Assembly: GCA_032622095.1 (NCBI GenBank)
Contig: CP136068.1
Location: forward strand, 152,173,151-152,237,150
Source: Siphonodentalium dalli
Taxonomy: Eukaryota; Mollusca; Scaphopoda; Gadilida; Siphonodentaliidae
DNA: 64,000 nt
Direction: 5' to 3'
Shown one piece after another: positions 58,626 through 64,000 of this stretch. The stretch's first letter is position 1. Every line of letters begins with the position of its first letter. The position numbers and the translations under genes were made by a program. Under the pieces are notes generated by a model. That model saw only the letters and a list, made by a program, of their open reading frames with translations, was not told where the DNA came from and ran no database searches.

Positions 58626-59220
58626 GCTGGATGAATCTCTGAAACGGAGCTGGATGAATCCAATACGTCTGTCAAAGGGTTCTGGAGTAGCATTTCCATA
58701 TACATGTATGGAAGTCATGAATGTTTATTTATTTAGTGTCGGAGGGGCTTGCAGCCCATTTGAGCGTTGGGGGGGGGCATCTGGCCCCTATGTGCACTTC
58801 CCGCACATTTGTACCTATATATTCACATAGGTTCATATTAGACTTATTTGATTTGATTCATAGTGGACTTATACCCGTTCTTCTGTTTGATGGCGCGGGC
58901 AACAGTGACGACACTTATACAAAGAGCATATATCTGATCTGCAAATAGGTTCATATTGAACCTAAATGTTCACATTTATTTGATTCTGAAATAGGACCAA
59001 AGTGAGCTTATTTTAATATTATGTGTGGTGTTTTTTTTAATTAATATATATTTTTTAATTAATATTTTTTAATCATTTTAAAACTAAATCCGTTATAACT
59101 TCCCGGACTTCCGTCGTGTTACCCCGTGTCACCACTCCAAATTTGGTTGAAATCGGTCTAGGGGTCTGGGAGAAAAATCCGAACAGACGGACGGACAGAC
59201 AGACACATCCTACTCTTATA
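58626..59220. repeat. Dispersed repeat remnants, ending in GGACAGAC text
   Basis: 58790-58990 has two GGTTCATATT(A/G) blocks. 59095-59210 (AACTTCCCGGACTTCCGTCG, GTTGAAATCGGTCTAGGGGT, CGAACAGACGGACGGACAGA) is a 3' fragment of the same broad repeat class as 54380-54480. No gene supported. Confidence 0.45.
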
Positions 59221-59382
59221 AATTCGATTAAAACCTTATTTTTGGAACTTGATAATGTCGAGTAACTGTGAATGATGCAAGATACTTATATTAACTGCAT
59301 TAACTTCTATTTTCTGTATATAACAGAATCAAATAGACATTATTGTAATTTTACAATTAACGGTAATTAATGGTAATTAGCT

Positions 59383-59641
59383 CCCCGCACGACGTTGATG
59401 ATCGCGTGCGTGTCGGATACACGCGAGGAGGCGACCACTTTTCACCTGAGCGCGCCATAACCAGTGTTTACCTGTTGCTTTGACGACGCCAATTTATCGA
59501 TAGCGGTACAATATATTACCAATCAGTGAGCTGCAAAGGGTCGACTGCGTGATTAATCACAGTTATATTTATTCGATGTAAACATTGTAGATATTTTGTG
59601 CATACCATTGAAGATATTTTCTTTTGAACTATCCGTCCAAT
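59383..59641 (+). promoter_or_regulatory. Candidate promoter and 5' leader of the gene at 59642
   Basis: A CpG-rich stretch (59383-59465, e.g. GATCGCGTGCGTGTCGG) stands out in AT-rich DNA. It is followed by TATCGATA at 59495-59502, the palindromic DRE bound by DREF-type BED-finger factors. Next is CCAATCAG at 59519-59526, an NF-Y-type CCAAT box in good form. The transcription start is not identifiable by eye. The features fit a broad housekeeping promoter. Confidence 0.45.
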
Positions 59642-59834
59642 ATGGATAACGAATACACATTTGATGAGGACGGGATACCTGTATTACGGGACAAATGTGA
59701 AGAAGGCAGTCCATCCAGGAAATTCGACGAGGAACGGGATCTAGTTAATGTGTTCAATATTAATAACGAAGCGTTTGACGTGACATTATCGCTGTCTAAC
59801 GGAACCATATCATGGTGCTCTGGAAACCCAGGAG
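59642..59834 (+). CDS. First coding exon of an unidentified gene (possibly ceramide kinase-like)
   Basis: ATG in strong context (A at -3, G at +4) opens a frame MDNEYTFDEDGIPVLRDKCE then a ERDLVNVFNINNEAFDVTLS block and NGTISWCSGNPGG, ending GGAG|GTAAGA, a strong donor in phase 1 (193 nt). Codon use looks coding, unlike surrounding repeats, and the reading frame meets a stop soon after the donor. The DLVNVF-I-NE-FDVTLS---ISW pattern resembles the N-terminal PH-like start of ceramide kinases (L--V--I------V-L), but this is a short, weak match. No second exon was recognised before 64000. The earlier in-frame TTG at 59624 is not a start. Confidence 0.55.
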
Positions 59835-60540
59835 GTAAGAAATCACAGACTTGACCTGTCAATGGCGAAACTGTCCAATTCTTGAACATTCAGCTATGGA
59901 CATGGGGGTGTTGGGGTTCGGAGGTGTCTCACCACAGTTACTGGACATAAAGTCCCCAACATAAGGTTTTAAACGAATTTATAAATCGGTATACTTATAT
60001 ATGAGGGTATCACCCCCCCCCCCTCCCCCTGAATCCTGAATACAGTTAATTTTGGGTGGTGAATCCTGAATACGAGTTAATTTTGGGGGGTGAATCCTGA
60101 ATACATGTTAAGAAATAATATGCGATAAATGACAAACAAATTGACTGTTTTAATATCAGACAGATACAAGCAGAAGTTACATAGACACATTATGATGCCG
60201 GTCGCGTGTGAGGCCGTTATGATACCATTAATGACACTTTATTATCAGGGACGTGGCTACTAGCTAGAGGGTTTCCGTTGGGGGTGTCCACCTTGGGAAA
60301 TTCCAACTGCACCACCCCCTCCTTGAGTCAGAATCAGACCGAACACAAGTTTTGCATAATTCCATTTGCACCCCCTTCCAATGTTTAGGCCTAATATCCT
60401 ATATCTTCATAAACCATGGTTCTATATATATATATATATATATATATATTCCCGGTATAAGACCATTCAGATATTTTAACCTGAAACATTGCATAAATCC
60501 TAACATCTAGTGGTCTAACTCCATACAAATGGACACGGCT
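59835..60540. other. Probable first intron; no recognised gene; (TA)n and C-tracts
   Basis: C-tract at 60010-60021, direct repeats of GAATCCTGAATAC at 60028-60100, and a (TA) microsatellite at 60422-60449. CCCGGTATAAGACCA at 60451 resembles the subterminal text of the pogo-like element but has no partner end. Confidence 0.4.
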
Positions 60541-61180
60541 ACGGGCAAGAGACCACGACACATCGAGCTGACCAACGTTGTTCGGCCGGTGTGAGAAAAT
60601 TTTGAAATTTGAACAAGAAAATTGCAAATCCTAGCATCCAGACTGGCCTCAACTAAAGCTTTCCTATAGTGTTGGAAATTTCAAATGTCATACACCCCCT
60701 CAGGTTGGAAAATTCTCCAATTGATGACCACAAGTTTGACCAAATGTAGTAAAATAATGTTAAACTTATTAGCATTTTTGTATTGGCCACAGGGGAGAGA
60801 CAATGACACACCGGGCCGACCATGGTTCGGCCCGGTGTGCGAATTTTTTTTTTAAAATTTGAATAAGAAAATTGCAAAATCCTAGCATCTAGACTAGCAT
60901 CAAGCATTCTTCGAGTTGGAAATTTCAAACCTGACACCCCACTTAGGTTGGAAAATTTACAACTGATGACAATTCCAATGTTGACCAAATGTATGAGAAT
61001 ATTGTTTTCTTAAATTAACTAGCAGTTATTGACTGGCCAGGAGGGGGGGGGGGGGGGAACCAGGAGACAAGATTTCCAAGTGTTCGAAATTTCCAACCTG
61101 TCACCCCCCCCCCCCCCCCCTGAGGTTGGAAAATTTCCAACTGATGACCATTTCAGTCCAAAATTTTGACAAAAAATATG
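60541..61180. repeat. ~250-bp degenerate tandem repeat with hairpin
   Basis: Two units about 250 bp apart share GGTTGGAAAATT (60703 and 60953), GAAAATTGCAAATCCTAGCA-like text, and TTGACCAAATGTA. A third, partial unit follows at about 61060-61180. The second unit contains a strong hairpin at 60812-60838 (CACCGGGCCGACCATGGTTC + GGCCCGGTG). G-tract at 61041-61057 and C-tract at 61104-61120. Confidence 0.6.
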
Positions 61181-62292
61181 CAAATATTGGTCCAAAAACA
61201 ATTAATTCCCCCCAATAAATTGTTTGAAATTCAAACTACAAGAACACTTCAACCTATTGTTGGTGTGAAATTTCCAACTAATGTTTTGGCAGCTATGAAA
61301 TTTCCAACTGTTGAAAATTTTGACCAAAGTTGGGGGGGGGGTGAGACCCTCCCCCTGTCGCCACGTCTCTGTTTATGATGGCATGGTGGTCGAATATGCC
61401 CAAGAAGCTATTCTACCCACTCATTCATACAGATAACTAGCACAAAATATTACTTTGCGCCATCAAAAGATGTTTTGCTTGAACCCGAATACCAGTTATT
61501 CGGGGGTATGAATCCCGCGTACGGCTTCAAAACACCCTGAATCCCGCGTACCGAAAAGGGGGGGGGTGATACCCTTTTATATAAGGAACTCTATTAGTAT
61601 ACTGATTTTAAATTAAAAAAAAAACTTATTTTTGAGACTTTATATCCAGTAACTGTGGTCTCACCCCCACCCCCCCCCCCCCCACCTCAAACTTTGGTAA
61701 ACATTTAGAAGAGTCGGAAATTTCATGCCTGACACAACATGGAAAACATTTCCGGATAAGTCTACTTTGTTGTACTACCTGCACAACAAGGTATCTATTT
61801 AGAGGTACTAGTCTCTTAAGCAACGTGACAGTCCTGTTGAGGGAGGAGGGTGGGATAGCACGGGTTGATTTTTCATGTTGTATATATATATATACAGGTA
61901 TGAGTATCTATTTAGTAGTCATTACTAAGCTAGGTTTATTCACTATCTTGTCCCTCTACAGAACTGTCAAGCTGCATTCTTGTTATATTTATATATCTAT
62001 ACTTTTTATATTTATACTATATGAATGTCACACTCTGTGTTACTCTTTTGTATTATGCTTATGCTCATATGTCTGCAAATTTTGCATCTTTTAGCCATTA
62101 AAAAATTATCTATCTATCTATCTATCCAGGGAAGTGTGACAGGTGTGGAGGAGGGGGGAGGGTGGGTCTCACAAATACAAGAGAAGCCGAAATGATCGTG
62201 AAGATTCAATAAATTTTCAAACCGTCCCACAGTTGGAGACTCATGCGACTTTCTCTATTGATTAATAAACAAAAATGTCCTTAAACTTAAAC
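61181..62292. other. No recognised gene; repeats of TTTCCAAC text, G/C tracts, microsatellite
   Basis: Further AAATTTCCAACT motifs to about 61330, GAATCCCGCGTAC-like text near 61510-61555, a C-tract at 61669-61682, a short TA tract at 61880-61890 and a TATC microsatellite at 62108-62127. The 61825-62094 frame is low-complexity and not supported. Confidence 0.35.
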
Positions 62293-62296
62293 TTAA

Positions 62297-62653
62297 AGGG
62301 ATACTTCACACTAAATCCAGCCATTTATGGGACAATCACATCTTTTATACTTAACATCATATACTGTATGAAACAAATGAATGAATTTTAGCCATGGATT
62401 AGTGCAAAATTTACTCATGTGCTCTATGAACAGTACAAATAACATGGTATTTATAATGAAAATGAATTTATGACTGGAGTCATAAATTCATTTTCATTAT
62501 AATTACCGGTACCATGTTGTTTGCGTCTTCATTGAGCACATGAGTGTATTTTGCACGAATCCATCACTCAAATTCATTCATTGCTTGCACCTCCAGAGTA
62601 TAAAAGGAGGTGGCCGGTCCAATAAATGGCCGGATTTAGTGTATAGTACCCCT
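62297..62653. mobile_element. Fold-back MITE between TTAA sites, 357 bp
   Basis: TTAA|AGGGATACTTCACACTAAAT at 62293 and ATTTAGTGTATAGTACCCCT|TTAA ending at 62657. Centre is a near-perfect hairpin (TAATGAAAATGAATTTATGA and its complement) at 62455-62502. Intermediate pairs such as ACTCATGTGCTC / GAGCACATGAGTG confirm the fold. No coding capacity. Confidence 0.72.
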
Positions 62654-62679
62654 TTAACACATTGATTAAATGAAAACAA

Positions 62680-62881
62680 TTGTGATTCGCAGGAGCCTAC
62701 TAATGGTATCATCAATTAAATTGAGGTTTCATTAAATTCCCTTCTTCTTCTTCTTCCGATTTCAGTCCACCATCAACAGGCTGATGATTATGACTAATTT
62801 ATTTTGGCAACGACTGGCGATAATTTCTCTTCATGATTGGGGTTTGTGATAAAATAATTGATTTGATTTGAATTTGATTTG

Positions 62882-62912
<31 letters not shown>

Positions 62913-62922
62913 GTTGGTTTTT
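62680..62922 (-). other. Likely LINE 3' untranslated region and A-rich tail
   Basis: Directly downstream (on the minus strand) of the reverse transcriptase stop. A run of about 27 T on the + strand (poly-A in the element sense) at 62885-62912 is followed by GATTTGATTTGAATTTGATT-like simple repeats. Confidence 0.5.
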
Positions 62923-64000
62923 TTACTGGGTCGAATGGGTTTTCTGGGACGTCCAGCATGGATATAGTTGGTTCATCATCCTGGTCCTGAACTCATCGAC
63001 TGGAATGATGGTGACTATTTCTGTTGGTATAGCATTCCATTCTCTTATGGTCCGGGGAAAGAAAGAAAATTTATGGTAATCGTAGTTGGATTGTGGAATT
63101 AGGTAGCCAGCCGCATTAGTGTGCCTGGATTCTCTTGTTCTTTTAGCATATTCGTCAATTTTTATTGCAGCATGTTGATGGTGAATTTTGTGCATCATGA
63201 ATAATCGAGCCTGGTGCCTCCTGGACTGTAAAGAGTGCCATCTCAGATTATCTATCATGTTAGCCTTGGCAGCTGTATTGTCTATATGCTGATTCCATGA
63301 CATATTTGATGTAATAGTCACTCCAAGATATTTTGTCTTCTGCGCCTTTTTTAATTGTATCCCATGGAGTGAGTATTCTGAATCGATAATATTCTGCGAA
63401 TGGGTTATATGCATTGCTTCACATTTAGCTGGATTGAAGCTCATTTTCCATTTATTCTCCCACTCTTCTAGTGATCTGATGTCCTTTTGTAGTTCCTCTG
63501 CATCTTCCGGTGTATGTATAGTCTTGTATAATAGAGTGTCATCGGCAAATAGTCTTACATTTGATTTTATTCCTTTATCGAGGTCATTTATGTAGTAGAG
63601 GAACAGACTAGGTCCCAACACTGACCCTTGTGGAACTCCTGATGTAACTCTTCCTTCGTATGACTTCTCTCCATTTACTACAACATTCTGTCTTCTATCT
63701 TGTAAGAAACTTCCTATCCATTTGTTAGTTTTGCCATCAATTCCATAGGTCTTTAGTTTATATAGTAGATGGTTGTGGCTGACCTTATCAAACGCCTTGC
63801 TGAAGTCAAGGAAAATTACATCTGTTTGCAGTCCATTGTTTATATTGTTTGTAATATCTGCAGTGAATTCAATTAGCTGTGTTTCACACGACCTCTTGTC
63901 TCTGAATCCATGCTGTTTGTCAGTTAATATTAGTTGTTCTTTTCCATGTTTCATTATGTTGCTACAAATAATATGCTCCATTATTTTACATGTTATGCAT
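62923..64000 (-). CDS. Non-LTR retrotransposon (jockey-like) reverse transcriptase, C-terminal part
   Basis: Open on the minus strand from the right window edge (already open before the Met at 63981) to TAA at 62923-62925. The order of motifs is typical of LINE pol: QHGFRDKRSCETQL, FLDFSKAFDKVSH (motif A, ~57-69 counted from that Met), SGVPQGSVLGP (~114-124), FADDTLLY (catalytic pair, ~145-152) and YLGV (~218-221), then the thumb. The last ~50 residues include FFPRTIREWNAIP, the usual C-terminal block of jockey/CR1-type elements. No frameshift in 359 codons and the ADD catalytic residues are intact, so the copy is fairly young or recently active. The N-terminal palm, endonuclease and ORF1 would lie beyond 64000. 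A poly-A tail lies 11 bp past the stop. Confidence 0.9.
   Translation of the reverse strand, partial: CITCKIMEHIICSNIMKHGKEQLILTDKQHGFRDKRSCETQLIEFTADITNNINNGLQTDVIFLDFSKAFDKVSHNHLLYKLKTYGIDGKTNKWIGSFLQDRRQNVVVNGEKSYEGRVTSGVPQGSVLGPSLFLYYINDLDKGIKSNVRLFADDTLLYKTIHTPEDAEELQKDIRSLEEWENKWKMSFNPAKCEAMHITHSQNIIDSEYSLHGIQLKKAQKTKYLGVTITSNMSWNQHIDNTAAKANMIDNLRWHSLQSRRHQARLFMMHKIHHQHAAIKIDEYAKRTRESRHTNAAGYLIPQSNYDYHKFSFFPRTIREWNAIPTEIVTIIPVDEFRTRMMNQLYPCWTSQKTHSTQ

Noticed and set aside
58386-58718. 110-codon minus-strand frame and overlapping + frames
   Set aside because: Arise from the fold-back at 58467-58625 and a C-tract; no domains.

Overview
This is AT-rich, repeat-dominated DNA from a eukaryotic (animal) nuclear genome. 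The mobile elements suggest a marine invertebrate, most likely a mollusc: a Pearl-like Helitron carrying internal tandem repeats, a 'gctcacctgag' dispersed repeat, many fold-back MITEs and a jockey-like LINE. The species call is inference; nothing in the window is diagnostic.

The main gene is the 3' end of a PMS1 (MutL-family mismatch repair) gene on the + strand. Five exons are supported by splice sites, by matching codon phases and by resemblance to the vertebrate PMS1 C-terminus: 3500-3642, 7014-7214, 30733-30836, 39476-39627 and 42373-42576 (stop codon included). Together they make exactly 268 codons with no frame break. Upstream exons must lie before base 1. A second gene probably starts at 59642 (+): an ATG exon in good context with a clear donor and a CpG-rich, DRE- and CCAAT-containing upstream region. 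Its identity is uncertain. A LINE reverse transcriptase (- strand) runs off the right edge.

The most unusual structure is a 22.4-kb satellite (7164-29540, about 278 copies of an 80-bp unit) inside the PMS1 intron. Its unit is the last 51 bp of the preceding exon plus the first 29 bp of the intron, so an exon/intron boundary with its 5' splice site has been amplified hundreds of times. The same gene shows a second, independent case: the end of exon 39476-39627 with its donor is repeated four times at a 79-bp period. The 3' splice site of exon 3500-3642 is duplicated at 46 bp. Immediately after the stop codon there is a 30-bp minisatellite (42617-44699 and 46993-47496) in which most units carry ATTAAA followed by a GT-rich stretch, as a poly(A) site would.

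Layout: 1-3499, a Helitron with 122-bp repeats and fold-back elements; 3500-7214, two PMS1 exons separated by a fold-back element, a 31-bp minisatellite and a transposon ending 13 bp before the second exon; 7215-29540, the satellite; 29541-42576, the remaining PMS1 exons separated by piggyBac-like, hAT, pogo-like and mariner-like elements, several nested and with readable target-site duplications; 42577-47500, minisatellite interrupted by a transposon with 163-bp internal repeats; 47500-59380, dense MITEs, GATATC-rich DNA and degenerate repeats; 59380-59834, the start of the second gene; 59835-64000, repeats and the LINE. Most of the remaining open reading frames are by-products of tandem repeats or palindromes.
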